DNA from: Salvia splendens
Lineage: Eukaryota > Streptophyta > Magnoliopsida > Lamiales > Lamiaceae
Reading direction: 5' to 3'
NCBI RefSeq assembly: GCF_004379255.2
Contig: NC_056048.1
Coordinates: 27,710,736 to 27,774,735, forward strand
Length of the DNA: 64,000 nt
Position 1 is the first letter of the stretch. Every line of letters starts with the position of its first letter. The notes beneath the pieces were generated by a model. It saw only the letters and a program-made list of their open reading frames with translations, did not search any database and was not told the origin of the DNA. Below, in pieces: positions 11,193-22,620 of the stretch. A program made the translations under genes and the position numbers.

Positions 11193-13580
11193 CTAATCGA
11201 AAAGGTTGCAAACAAAGTCATCATCCGACTCCTCATCCACTTCCTCCTTCTTCGCCTCCTCCTTGGCCGCAGCTGCCGGAGCAGCACCGCCGGAAACCAC
11301 CGCTCCCGCTGGTGCAGCTGCAACCGCAAACTTGCTAGGATCCTGCATTATTCAAAAAAACAATACATAAACAAATGCACAACTACAAAAGCAAGAAAAT
11401 CTAAGGTTGATTTGATAGTTGATACTCACCGCAAGATACTCCTTCACTTTGTCAGCATGGGGGTAGGAGTATTCCGTCTCCACGGCGATGGCAAGCGCGT
11501 TCTTGTACGCGTTGATGAACATGTGTGGGGCGGCTGCGATGGTGGGGTACGCAATAGCCAGCGACAGGGAAGTGACCATGGCAACACCCTGTGCGAATCT
11601 CTCGGTGAGGTCGTCTTCGGTCAAGTTGAGAACTTCAGGGCTGAAGACGGATCCGTTATCGTAGACGGAGAGCACGACGAGACCGTACGAGAATGGTCGG
11701 ATTCCGAGCTTGGCAAGCAGTGCGGCTTCGGAGGATCCCACTTTATCGCCCTTGTGGATGAGCTCCACAGGGGTTATGATTTCGACAGTGCCCTTGTTGA
11801 TCTTGGTGGGAATATTGAGAACCTGTGGAAGAAAGAGGAGAAGTGAGATTCTAACTCTACTAGGAAATGGAAAAGAGGAAAATGAAGTGAAGAGTGGTGA
11901 TGAGAACCTGGAAGAAGGAAGTCTGTGATGGATCCAGCCCAGTGTTGCCGGGTGGGACAACGACATCGATTGGAGCTACCAAACCAACACGAGCGGGTGC
12001 TCCGACCTGATATGGCGCAAGGAGAGCAATTTTAAGCATATTATCAATCGAAGTAATGCAAGCAAGGTATGATATAAATTACTTCCTCAGATAAAGATAT
12101 ATCTTTTGAGATACTGGTGACATTCCAAATATAGAACCTATTAATGAACCCAAACGCCAATATGGAGGAAAAGGTGTCATAAAAGGGGGGAGAGAGAGTT
12201 AATGAACAGATAATGACTTCAATGTTAACAAGCAATATCACATTGTCGACAAAGAGGGAATGTAACAAAAGAAGTACTAAACAATCTACATTGATTCAAG
12301 ATTCAAGAATATAGAAATGGAAAGGAACAACAATATCACCCTATTGACAAAGAGGGACAGTATCAAAAGAAGTTCTAAACAATCTACATTGACTGAAGGA
12401 TCTAGAACTGGAAAATAATTTTTTTTTACGGTTAGTTAACAAACAATATCACCTTGTTAACAAAGAGGGCAGTGAAACAACAGAAGTTCTAAATAATCTA
12501 CATTGATTAAAGAATCAGAACTGGAAAATAAAAATCACTTCAAAGTTAACAAACAATATCATTTTGTTAGAAAAGAGGGCAAGTACAAAATAAGTATCAG
12601 TACTAAACAATCCACAATAATCCAAGAATCTAGAACTGAAAAACAAATAATCAATTCAAATTCACGCATTGAATGGAGAGTCCTAATATTATTGTTGAAT
12701 TCGTAGAGGTCTAAGATCAAAAGACCTATCAAACGTGACATATCTTTAATATATAAAAAAAGCAAAATTAAAATATAAGAATGAGGAAATGACAAGCATT
12801 AGTACCTTGTATTTGCCAACCTCCTCACTGACTTCCTTCAAATCGCCCTTGGTAAAGATCAACCCTACATTACCCTGATAAAGAGAGCAACAAACAATCA
12901 AGTTTAAAGCTACAGGACATTGGGCGTTTTGCCTAAAAAAACGTGAATTCTATCTCCTAATTTATTATTCAATAATAAAGTAAGTCGACGACAAATTGAC
13001 TCTAACAATTATGCGAATAAAAAATTGAACAAAGCTCCTGTATTTACATAGCGACGAAATTATTAATCATAAAAAAAAAGCTGCAGTAATTAGCTAGAAA
13101 ACGATAGAAACCGACAGATCGACAATTATTGATCACCAACACCGAAAAATTCGCTAAACATATCATATTTACATGCGATTCATAAACATAACATAAACAA
13201 ACAGTATAAAAAATCACTGAAACCAATAGCAATTCGTAAATCACGCGTTCCACACATGCATAGACCATGCACATTTTCTACAGCAAAATTCCACGAAATC
13301 GAAGGAAATTGAGGATACTTACAACAAGGAGAGGAACAAGGTTGAGGATCGCGGTGTTTCCGGTGTTCTCGGAGTGGATCCTGACGGTACGCTTCATCAT
13401 GGTGTTCTTCCCCATCAGAACCACGGAATCTCCGCGCAAACCCTTGCGGATGTTCTGGAGCTGAGTTGATCCGACGTTATCGGCGGCCACCACCAGGATC
13501 TGAGCGTACTCGTCGATCAAACGGCACATTTTCTTGTCGTAGGAGACCTTCTTCTCGGCTTTGGTAAGCTTGGGAGCCAT
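11193..13580 (-). CDS. RPP0: 60S acidic ribosomal protein P0 (uL10)
   Basis: Five exons: 13580-13323, 12874-12806, 12006-11908, 11822-11430 and 11342-11193, total 322 aa, the usual plant length. P0 anchors the P1/P2 heterodimers to 28S rRNA, forming the ribosomal stalk that recruits translation GTPases. Seen: the L10 RNA-binding domain (from [11 protein letters not shown], with NTMMKR), the middle domain ([20 protein letters not shown]), the Ala-rich hinge and the acidic C-terminus. The last residues read [11 protein letters not shown]. The family consensus is SDDDMGF(G/S)LFD, so four tail residues are unusual. Introns are GT-AG. Intron 2 contains a 4-copy repeat. The promoter has a telo-box and site II motifs. 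Confidence 0.96.
12228..12660. repeat. Intronic minisatellite, four copies of about 100-113 bp
   Basis: Within intron 2 of P0. The core CAATATCA plus AAAGAGGG, AAACAATCTACATTGA and TCTAGAACTG recurs with CAATATC at 12233, 12331, 12444 and 12554. Copies are diverged, with small indels. The last copies are the most altered. Confidence 0.88.
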
Positions 13581-13647
13581 AGCTGCGTGGTGAGTTCAGC
13601 TGCGGAAGGAGGGTTTTTTGCACGGAGATGGAGAGCAGGTAAAAGTA

Positions 13648-13727
13648 AAACCCTAGTTTTTACCATCGAAGCATTATATAGGTGAAATCGAGTAGGTAAA
13701 TTGGTTGGGCTTTCGCCCTTTTGGGCC
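13648..13727 (-). promoter_or_regulatory. P0 promoter: telo-box, TATA and site II motifs
   Basis: Upstream of the P0 start: a telo-box AAACCCTAG (13648-13656), a TATA-like TATATAAT read on the minus strand (13673-13680), and two site II motifs, TGGGCT (13706-13711) and TGGGCC (13722-13727, palindromic GGGCCC). Telo-box plus site II is a known module of plant ribosomal-protein genes, linked to expression in dividing cells. Confidence 0.75.
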
Positions 13728-14226
13728 CAATTTCTTATGTTTTTGTTTATGGTAAAATGCAAATTCGTTTTATAGAAAGTATACCTTAAATAGTTCGTTC
13801 TTCTTAGAAATATAGGCTTAATTGAATGTGCATAAATTTTAATAAAAATAATTGATGTACGATGTGAGATAATATTCGCACTGATTAATAAGGTGTAAAT
13901 AATCGATCTCATGTGCAGGCCGCTACACCATGCGGGAAACAAGAAATATGGATTAATTACTTCTACTTAGGCCCACAGTGGGGCGGACGATAGCGCCCGA
14001 TGCTCCGCGGACGACGGACGATGCGTCGTCCGCGCCCGACGCTTAGTCCGCGGACGAAGCACAGACGATAGGGCATCGTCCACCCACTGTGGGCGACACG
14101 GACGATGCAACGCGTTTTAGTTTTTTTTTAAAAAAAAATCGAAAATTTTGTTATATATATACCCCAACTTCACTTTTCATTTGTAACTTTTCGATTAACT
14201 TTTAAACTCTCAAATTACGCTATAAA

Positions 14227-15802
14227 ATGGATTACGGTGGATACTCAAGTCCTAGTAGCCCGATGTTTGGAGGTGGCGCACGGTGACCGGGTACACAACC
14301 TGGCGAATATCGGTCGTTCAATGCCAACACGCAGTACGATCCGGACTTCAGTACGGATTCCCGTCACGCCGCCGCCGCCTACGCCGTCCCCGCCCCCGCC
14401 ATAAAGAAGCGGACCAAGCACCGGGCGCACAAGTTGCCACCTCCGACAACTTGTGAAGAGTACGCCCCGGCCGTACGAACTACCAGCCGGATCGTCTCGG
14501 TGAGGTGTTGGGTGGATATATCGGAGGACCCAATATTCGCAAACAACCAAAAGCAACTCGCGTACTGGGAGCGCATCGCCTAGCGCTACAATGAGGCGAA
14601 GCCGCTGAGCGCGTACAAGCGCCAACGGGAGCAGCTTCGCAAGCACTGGGATCATGTGAAGAAGCAAGTCAACCTGTTTGCGGCGGAGTACGGGAAGTGC
14701 TCGAGGGATCAGGGAAGCGGCGAGAGCTTGAGTTACGTGCGCGATAGAGCGCTGTTGTCGTACCAGTCCATGTACGACGACTTCAAGCATTTCAACATCT
14801 GGCCGCTCTTGAGGGACAAGCATAAGTTCCAAGGCGAGATTCTACACACCGGTGCGGCAAAGAGGACGAAGACCACCGACACTGGTGGTTACACGACCAG
14901 CGAAAGTGGAACTCGTCCGGTGGACCTCAACCTAGGGCTGGCAATTTTCGACACGACACGATAATCCGACACGAATCCGCACGAAATTATTGGGTTGGGG
15001 TCAAGTCTTATTGGATCGTGTCCTTATCGGGTTGACCCATTAAGAACCCGATAATTTTGGGTTGGGTTCGGGTCGGATGCGGGTCGGATACGGGTAACCC
15101 ATTAAGAAATAATATTATTATTTTTATTATTATTTAAAAAAATCTATATTACTTTAATTTTTTAATTTCTTATAAATTAGGTTTAAATAGTATAAAATGA
15201 ATTTTAATTGTGTAAATTAGGTTAAAAATCAAGGTTTAATCGTGTAATATTAGGTTTTAATCGTGTAATATCAGGTTCGGGTTGTTATCGTGTCGTGTCA
15301 ACCCATATTATATCGTGTTGATAACGGGTTCGTGTCGGGTGCGGGTCGTGTTCGGATTTGAAAGTAGCAGGTCGGATTCGTGTTCGGATTTACAGTTTCC
15401 TTAACAGGTCGGGTTCAGGTTAGACCTTATTGGGTTGGGTCATTATCAGGTTGACCCGATAACGACCCAATCCGCACGATTTGCCAGCCGTACCTCAACC
15501 AGACGTGCACGGAGGAAGAGACTTCCGGGACACCGATGTCCTCCCGGCGGCGTCCCATAGGCGTCAAGGCTACGAATAATAAGGGGAAGGCGAATGCGAC
15601 ATCCTCCTCCGCCGCCGCCCCCCATCGCCGATCCCGACCCCCGACCCCGGCGACACTTGCCTACGCGGATTTGGCAACGGCCTTGATGGCACAGCCGTTG
15701 TTGGATACGCACAACGCCATTATGAAGTGTACGGATCCGGCCAGAGCCGAATTCCTCCAGAGGTTGATCGATGAGTTGAGCCGGAAGTTGGGGCTTTTGT
15801 AG
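14227..15802 (+). pseudogene. Harbinger ORF1 (Myb/SANT-like), two stops and a nested insertion
   Basis: The frame from ATG 14227 encodes an ORF1 protein: a Pro/Ala-rich N-terminus, KKRTKHRAHK, then a SANT-like core (YWERIA, SYQSMYDDFKHFNIWPL-like residues) and, after the insertion, a basic linker and a helical tail (PARAEFLQRLIDELSRKLGLL) ending at 15802. It is disrupted by TGA at 14284-14286, TAG at 14581-14583 and the hAT-like insertion at 14933-15491. Removing the insertion and one target copy restores the frame across the site. It belongs to a different subfamily from the ORF1 copies at 0.6 and 5.7 kb. Confidence 0.85.
14933..15491 (-). mobile_element. Non-autonomous hAT/MULE-like element nested in Harbinger ORF1
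   Basis: A 559-bp element flanked by a perfect 9-bp duplication ACCTCAACC (14924-14932 and 15492-15500). Inverted ends are TAGGGCTGGCAA and TTGCCAGCC. Subterminal regions are packed with CGGGT/ACCCG motifs around an AT-rich core. A homologous copy in the opposite orientation is at 50227-50787. The end TAGGG is hAT-like, but the 9-bp duplication fits Mutator, so the superfamily is uncertain. Confidence 0.85.
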
Positions 15803-16502
15803 GATAGTCAATTTTTTTTATTTCTAACTCATGTAACTTTTTTTTTATAATCAATGAATTTTTTGCCGTTCTTAGTTAATCGTTGTGTTTTTTCTAAGTT
15901 TGCATTAATATATTTGAAAATATTTAAATTAATTAACAAAACAATAGTAAAATGCTTAGGGCGGTACATAGAGCGGGCTTAGAAAATGAAAGAGGAGAAG
16001 GATAAAATGCAGACGTGGCGGTACATAGAGCGGGCTTTAGGGCGCCCTTAGGGCGCCGATGCTCTTAACACTAATAAATTAAATTTGTATCTAACCACTT
16101 CAATAAATGTGGCCTGGTAATTAGTGCTATGTCTTAATAAGTGTGAATGAAGAAATAAATAATTCATGTCGTAGATTAAAATGGGTCGTGTTTTTAGTTG
16201 TCGGACGATTTTTCTAGTATCAATAGAAATCGATCCAAGAAAGCAATTTATTGGATACTAATACTAATATGTGGCCAATGTAAGTATTTTTGTTATTTGT
16301 AATGACACATTTTGGGTGCAAAAAGTGTAAATTAAGTCTCTAGGAATACATGATCAGCAGCTCATAATCATATGCTAACAATGACAGCAACTACTAACCA
16401 AACAATGTGAATAGCGCTTTTTCAATAGACCAAACACGTTTTATCAATCAACTTTGGCAGCACTGCAAAACAAATCTTCCTTTTTTTGGACGTTTCATTT
16501 CA

Positions 16503-19500
16503 ATGGCCGCCGTCGGTGCCTCGCCGTTCCGTGATCGGACGTCGGAGTTCGTTTCACTGTCGCAGACGCTGAGAAGGATCGGTGGAAGCGTAGCAGCTCC
16601 GGCGCAGCCGCAGTTGAACGAATCGATTGCAGTGACTCCGGATAGGTCGGAATTCAATAAGAAGGCTTCCAGAATCGGCCTTCGCGTCCACCAAACCGCG
16701 CAGAAAATAGATCGTCTATCTAATTGTATGCTTTCCATTCGTTTCCGATTGATTTCGTGCTTTCATTTGATGAGGTTTATTTACTCATGAAATGTTAGGG
16801 TATGGATGTGTATCTGTATATTGATGTGCTTGTATGAAATAATGGAATCGAAGTGTTTTTGAGCCATTCCTTTGTGTTAATTGATCTGCCAATGGAGAAA
16901 ATTAGAGATAAAATGCTAGCAGATTTCGGCCACACGAAGCTTAGATTGTCATTTTGGTTTACTAAAAAATATGAATATTGAGTATGGATTGCCGCAATAC
17001 TTGATGATGGAGCTGATGTGTTTCAAAATTTGACTATCAATCACCCTGCATTGTACAATATCTATATTTCATTGATCCAGAATCTGGTTCTGCCACTACT
17101 AATGAAGTAGCTCATGTCTTACATATTTAACTCATTTTCAGTTCAATTTTTTGCTCTAGTTTTGGCAGTTGAGTCACATGTAAACAGTGTGGATCCAACT
17201 ATATTGGATTACGAGTTCATTCGTTTGGTTGTTATACATTTTTTTCCTTGCTTATTTTTTGTTATAGTAGATGTATCTGACTTTCTGAAAATCATGAATT
17301 AGGAATGCCTTTTCTCAGCTTCCTTCATTGTCTTCTTTTTGTTGCGCAGGGTTCCATCTTGTAACTTTCAACTTTTGGTTATTTGATTATTGAGTTTATT
17401 CTTCACTACTGTTTCCTCCAGTTAGCTTTATTTACATTTACTGTCACTATTGCATTCTATGACGTATTAACACACCTAAAATAATCCCTTCAGAGATAGT
17501 ATAAGATATTACTTTTCTAAAGTCTTATAATATTCCATTAAATGTTAGATTACACCCATTCTATTACTCTGATATCCTCAGGTTTTCAATACGTACTTTT
17601 GTGCCTACAGTAACCAAAAGGTCGTCTATTTTCGATGACCGGAGCAAGGAAAATGAAAAATTAACCGGCTTGATAAAAAATGACATCACAGCACTTAATA
17701 TGGCTATTTCTGAGCTGCAAAACCTCCAAACAATGGAGGTTGCTGATGGAAATTATACCGGGGATAGAGTGGTTCATTTGACTGCTGTTTGTGATGATTT
17801 AAAGAACAGACTTATGAATGTGACCAAGCAGTTTCAAGATGTATTAACCACTACAACAAAGGTACAGTTCCTATAGTTCATGTTTACATTATTATCCAAT
17901 GAGTGGCAACGTTAGGATCTTTTTCCTAATCCATTTACTTGTCAACAGAATATCAAGGCTCGTGAGAACCGGAAACAATTATTTTCCACTGCTGTACCAA
18001 GGGAGAATCCTTTTGCTTTAAAGCAACCACCTAATACTGTGTCAGAACCACCCCCATGGTTGAGCTCATCTGATTCATCCAGAACAAATCTGCAACAATC
18101 ACTCAATCAGTGTAAATTCTTTTTGGCTGGTCCTTTACAGATGTTGAATATTGTACGTGCTGGATAATCACATTGTGGTGAAGATACTTGTTATTTTAAT
18201 GGCATTTACTATGGCCATTTGTAATGCTTGGGTGTGAAATGTTTGTTTATGGGGAAAATCTTTTTGGGATGAATTGAATTTCACAAGTTTCATTGAGGCA
18301 TGAAAATTATATGTACATGAGTATTATACATGTATAAATTAGAGTTCACAGTGTTTATCTTGTTATTTAAATTCAGCCAAACAATCTTTTACAAATACTG
18401 ATGATGCATCATTTGTCTTTAGTTCCTAAATGTTTGCCCACCTTTGGTGATACGCCTTTCACATTTTTGTTCTTTGTACACTTGTACATAAATATGTTTC
18501 ACCTCTAATACTTCCCTTCTCTATCTTTCTTCATTTCAGAGCAATAGGTAGTGGCACTCAAGAGCCCAATCACCTAAGGTACGTTCTTACATATGATGCT
18601 TTTTTTTGGTTATGTAGTTGTGTTATATGGTAACTGCATGCTCTTGGTAGCTATAACCCTTATTTCTGCGTTCAATAAGGGACCCTTTAACATTGACGAC
18701 TAGCCTAGATATGAAAGAAAACTAATACTTGGCTAATCTATGTTTACTCAGATAAATTTGAGATAACCCGAGGCCCTTGATAATTTCTACGTTATGAGCT
18801 AACCTGCATTCAATTGAAAGTGGTAGGAGAAACCCTAGTTATGAATGTTAAAAATACTCAATCATGTATTTTTATCAATCCTAAATAGTAAGCGTCTCAA
18901 GGCTTAGAAGTAACCACCGCAACTTGAACAATAGTATTGTTGTTTCTTTTCACTAAGATCTTAAAAATTTGTTTCAATTTTGCAATGCAAGTCCCTACAA
19001 GTAGTAGCTGCTTGCTCAATATAAAATTCCTGTTTGCAGGCGACGAATGGGTACTGATGCCAGTCCCTCCCCTCAAATGGAAGCTGCGATGTTGCAGCAG
19101 GTGGTTCCTCGGCAAGAAAACATTCATCACAGTCGGGCCACTGCTCTTCAGAACGTGGAGTCTACGATTTCAGAACTCAGTGGGATTTTCACACATTTAG
19201 CAACAATGGTTGCGCAGCAAGGGGAGCTGGCGATAAGGTAAAACCGTTGAACTTTTTTTCACCCTGTCTTGTTTCAAATTTATATAATTCAGTAAGAAGA
19301 TCTTCTGTTGGACTGCGCCATGTTACTCCTTATCTGATTCAATGTTTTTGGGATGAAACGATCAGGATTGACGATAACATGGATGGGTCACTAGCAAATG
19401 TTGAAGGTGCTAGTAATGCCTTGATGAAATATCTGAACAAAATATCTTCAAATCGGTGGCTCATGATTAAATTGTTTCTGGTTCTAATATTGTTTCTTGT

Positions 19501-19525
19501 TATATTTATAGTTTTCGTGCTTTAG
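16503..19525 (+). CDS. SYP3-like: Qa-SNARE of the SYP3 group (syntaxin-31/32-like)
   Basis: Six exons: 16503-16725, 17611-17861, 17949-18109, 18540-18578, 19040-19237 and 19366-19525, giving 343 aa. Plant SYP31/SYP32 are Sed5/syntaxin-5 homologues that drive fusion at the cis-Golgi and ER-Golgi interface. Seen: an N-terminal FRDRTSEF segment typical of syntaxin-5, a Habc-like helical region (exons 1-2), a Ser/Pro linker (exons 3-4), the SNARE motif across exons 5-6 with the central Gln in MVAQQGE, and a C-terminal membrane anchor of about 20 hydrophobic residues ending in VFVL. An upstream in-frame ATG at 16407 is rejected because the family starts near MAAVGASPFRDRT. The 39-nt exon 4 is the least certain. 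Confidence 0.93.
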
Positions 19526-19813
19526 TTCGCGTGTCGCCTTTAGATTTAGATTTTAGACACCATGCATGCTGCAGCAAATACTGCACATTTGAGAGTTTGT
19601 GTTCAATGTATATATAACCAATGTGAGCTTGCTACATGATCAAATATTATTAATAGACTATTGCTGCAAATAACACAATATTCACCTGGATATATGTTTT
19701 TGAGTGTGTGCAAATAACATTACATTTTCTTCTTGCCCAAATTCTGCTTGTGACATCTCGTTTTTGTCCACATGAATAAACTATTGCTGGGAGCTTTGCA
19801 TGTACCTGTATTG

Positions 19814-20501
19814 TAGGGGTGTCGAAACGGGTACCCGCGGGTACCCGCACCCGATTTTGGCCGAAAAGTTAGTCCCGATACCCGTCCCTCATTTAGTCGG
19901 GTATTACCCGATACCCGAGTCGGGCATCCCGCACCCGACACCGCGGGTACCCGACCCGAAACTTTTTTTTTGAAATCTTCTTTTTTTTTAAATATTATTT
20001 GTATATTTTAGATGTTTTTTTAGAAATACTACTTGATAAATGTAATAGTCTCACTTGAAACTTTTTATTATTATTTAATTTTGTTGAGAATTGAGATCAA
20101 GCTAAGGAGTTGAAGAGTAAGAGAAAAGATGGAAAAAAGATTTGTGATCTTAACTCTTAAGGTTCTTAACCCTAACCCTAGTTAAAAGTTATAAACTTAA
20201 AAAATACATTTTATAATATATTACTAATAAAAAATTACATTATGATTTTTAAAATATTAAAATCTTAAAAAAATTACATCATGAAGAGCAAGTATTAAAA
20301 TAAAAAATAAAAAATTATAAAATATCAATATATATCGGGTATTTTCGAGACTATTGGGACTACCCGGTCGGGTATCGGGATACCCGATACCCGCAAAACC
20401 CAAAATTATTATACCCGAACCCGCCCCGTTTCCCGATACCCGGCGGGTAACGGGTCGGGTTCGGGATTACCCGTTACCCGCTACCCGTTTCGACACCCCT
20501 A
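19814..20501. mobile_element. Non-autonomous hAT element
   Basis: A 688-bp element with a perfect 8-bp duplication CTGTATTG (19806-19813 and 20502-20509). Near-perfect inverted ends are TAGGGGTGTCGAAACGGGTA and TACCCGTTTCGACACCCCTA. Subterminal regions consist of many CGGGTACCCG-type repeats, and the core is AT-rich. It has no coding capacity. It lies about 290 bp downstream of the syntaxin stop codon. Confidence 0.95.
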
Positions 20502-20954
20502 CTGTATTGGGTGTAGTGAATAAATGTTCTTGTCTAATTATCTTTTTTTTTTGCATATTATAGATATTTATATACACATGATTAGCTTTTTTATGTTGCA
20601 AAAATGTTTTCTTTTAATTATTTTCGATTTTTTTTTATAACATAAACTGTTCTTTGGATAGTTGAACTATAGAGTCTGAATAAATGAAACATTTGACATC
20701 CAAATTTGGACTAGATGAAAAATATCTTAATAATTATTGAGAGGGACCATTGTACAATGTACATTAAAAGGTCAGGATAAGCTGCTTCCATTTCTTTTTC
20801 ATCTCCTTTCACCATATGATAATAAAGCCATTTCAAATATTGTTGTGTTGTGTGTGTGTGTCAATGAACAACATGCGTGTACGTATATTACTCTTCTTTT
20901 GCAATAATCTTTAAACGTTTTCTTCTGTTTTTTTCAATTCAAAAACCAAAATAT

Positions 20955-21471
20955 AGAGGTGTTAATTCAATCTTATGGGTTGACTTGAATAATCTGATAA
21001 TTTAATAGAGATTTAGTTAAAAATTTATAGTCTGAAAAAAATACACAATGTGAATGATGCTATATTAAATAGCACACAATAACCAAAATTAACCAGAGAC
21101 AGGGTTAGCCCAAAATAAAATTACTACTAATTTTATCATTAGATTTTAGTTTACAATTATTTTTTCAAAATTTTGATAGTGAGTAACTATTGTTTTTACG
21201 AATGTATGCTAAATATCTTTGGTTTATTATTTTAACAGTTTTATATATTTATTTTACTTTTAATCTTATCATAAAAAAGTGCATGTAAAACAAAAAATGT
21301 ATTAATTGAAATACACTCATATTAATACAACATTAAAAATTTTGAGTTCGATTTGCTCGATGAGTTAGGCCAAAATCCGGAGGTTTAGAGTTATGGTTGA
21401 CAATTTATAACACAAAAATTATAATGTGAATGACCCGTAATCAATAACCGGACAACCGATTAACATCCCTA
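20955..21471. mobile_element. Degraded hAT-type MITE
   Basis: Ends AGAGGTGTTAATTC and GATTAACATCCCTA form imperfect inverted repeats. Flanks CAAAATAT (20947-20954) and CTAAATAT (21472-21479) are an 8-bp duplication with one mismatch. The AT-rich core has no ORF. Confidence 0.7.
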
Positions 21472-21584
21472 CTAAATATACATGAGCAACTAATATATTA
21501 ACTAATTTAAGACCGAGAAAATTATATAATTAGACAAATAAAAAATTAGAGAAACATAAGTATATCAACTAAAGTAAACAAGAG

Positions 21585-21870
21585 ATCCAAGCCTCCTAGC
21601 TCAACTGGTTGAGAAGGGAGGCAAGGATACCGTCATCTAGGAGGTCATGAGTTCGAATCCTGGATGACCTAACTTGGGATTAATTTCCCCTGTGGCCCTT
21701 TGGGCTTGGCAAGCTTGCAGACCCCGAATCCTCACAGGCTGGTGCGCGGCTGCGTGTGTCAGGGCTAGTCTTCGACCCATGAGGGACTGAACCCTGTGTC
21801 AGGGTTAGCTCGCTTGCCGAATGTATCACGAACTCCGATGTGTGGGTGTGTCTGTGTGTGTGTAAAAAAA
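21585..21870 (+). mobile_element. tRNA-derived SINE
   Basis: A 286-bp element with RNA polymerase III boxes: A box TAGCTCAACTGGTTGAGA (21598-21615) and B box GAGTTCGAATCCTGG (about 21650-21664), in a tRNA-like head. The body is unrelated to tRNA, and the tail is a TG-rich stretch followed by A9. Target duplications of 18 bp with one mismatch (AACTAAAGTAAACAAGAG at 21567-21584, AACTAAAATAAACAAGAG at 21871-21888) show LINE-mediated insertion. Confidence 0.93.
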
Positions 21871-22363
21871 AACTAAAATAAACAAGAGGAAAAAAAGAAG
21901 ATTTACTTGTGAAATTTAGATTTACATAGGATATCCACAAATTTAGGAATGTTGTAATTAGTGATTGTTGGAGTGTATGTTTTTATGTTCCAGCAATGTT
22001 TTTATTTTGATGATTTTGACAAATATATTTTTGACATAAACTGCTCTTTGGATCGTTGACGTGTGGAATATATATGAATAATTAATGAAACATTTAAGTT
22101 GTTATTAAAAAAGATTGGACCCATGCTTTTTAGGCCCAGAATATCTATAGTTTGACATTATCCTTAGTAATCTGGCGATAGCTAAAAAAATTTGTTAGCA
22201 TAAAAATTTATCTCGTGTTCTATAATCTATATTTTTTGTCACAGAAAAATCAAGAAAATCTGCCGATTTCGAACCAAAGTCGGTAAAATCCATCCTAAGA
22301 CAACCAACGAATCAACTCTTCATTTCTCCTTCGACCTTATTTGACCTGATTATTCGAATAATA

Positions 22364-22620
22364 TGCTTCATCTGTCCCCGAATAAGAGTCCTATTTAGTT
22401 ATGACACGGGTTTTAAGAAATGTAAATAAAAGTGAGCTGAATAAGTTAGTGAAATATGAGTCTCATTTATATATATTTGCTTTATTACAAAATGTGCGTG
22501 AAATAAGTTAGTGAAATGTGTGGCCTACTTACCATTATGCTAAAATTGAAATATGACTCTTGTTGTGGAACGGACCGAAATGACAAAACATGATTTTATT
22601 GTGGGATGGGGGGAGGAGAT
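22364..22620. mobile_element. Degraded Stowaway-type MITE
   Basis: Inverted ends approximate CTTCATCTGTCCCCGAATAAGAGTC and GTGGGATGGGGGGAGGAG. Internal sequence resembles the MITE at 9589-9842 (tgacacgggttttaagaaat; gaacggaccgaaatgaca). Exact ends are uncertain. Confidence 0.7.

Larger units (their letters stand above)
13970..16064 (+). mobile_element. PIF/Harbinger element, ORF1-only, with nested hAT
   Basis: TTA duplications at 13967-13969 and 16065-16067. The right end GGCGCCGATGCTC matches the family. The left end GGCCCACAGTGGGG is eroded. Total 2.1 kb, or about 1.53 kb without the nested insertion at 14933-15491. Both subterminal regions resemble those of the transposase-only element at 7428-9276 (gacgatgcaacgcgtttt on the promoter side; GGCGCCCTAAAGC and CCGCCACGTC on the 3' side when reverse-complemented). 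It carries ORF1 only. Confidence 0.85.

Noticed and set aside
16407..16502. Upstream ATG for the syntaxin, adding 32 residues
   Set aside because: SYP3 proteins begin close to the FRDRT motif. The upstream part looks like 5'-UTR.
20165..20180. Telomere-like AACCCTAACCCTAG
   Set aside because: Only two units inside an hAT element with complete ends. It is a chance motif and not an interstitial telomere array.
21590..21670. A tRNA gene
   Set aside because: A and B boxes are present, but no cloverleaf with proper acceptor stem can be formed. Flanking target duplications and an A tail identify a SINE.
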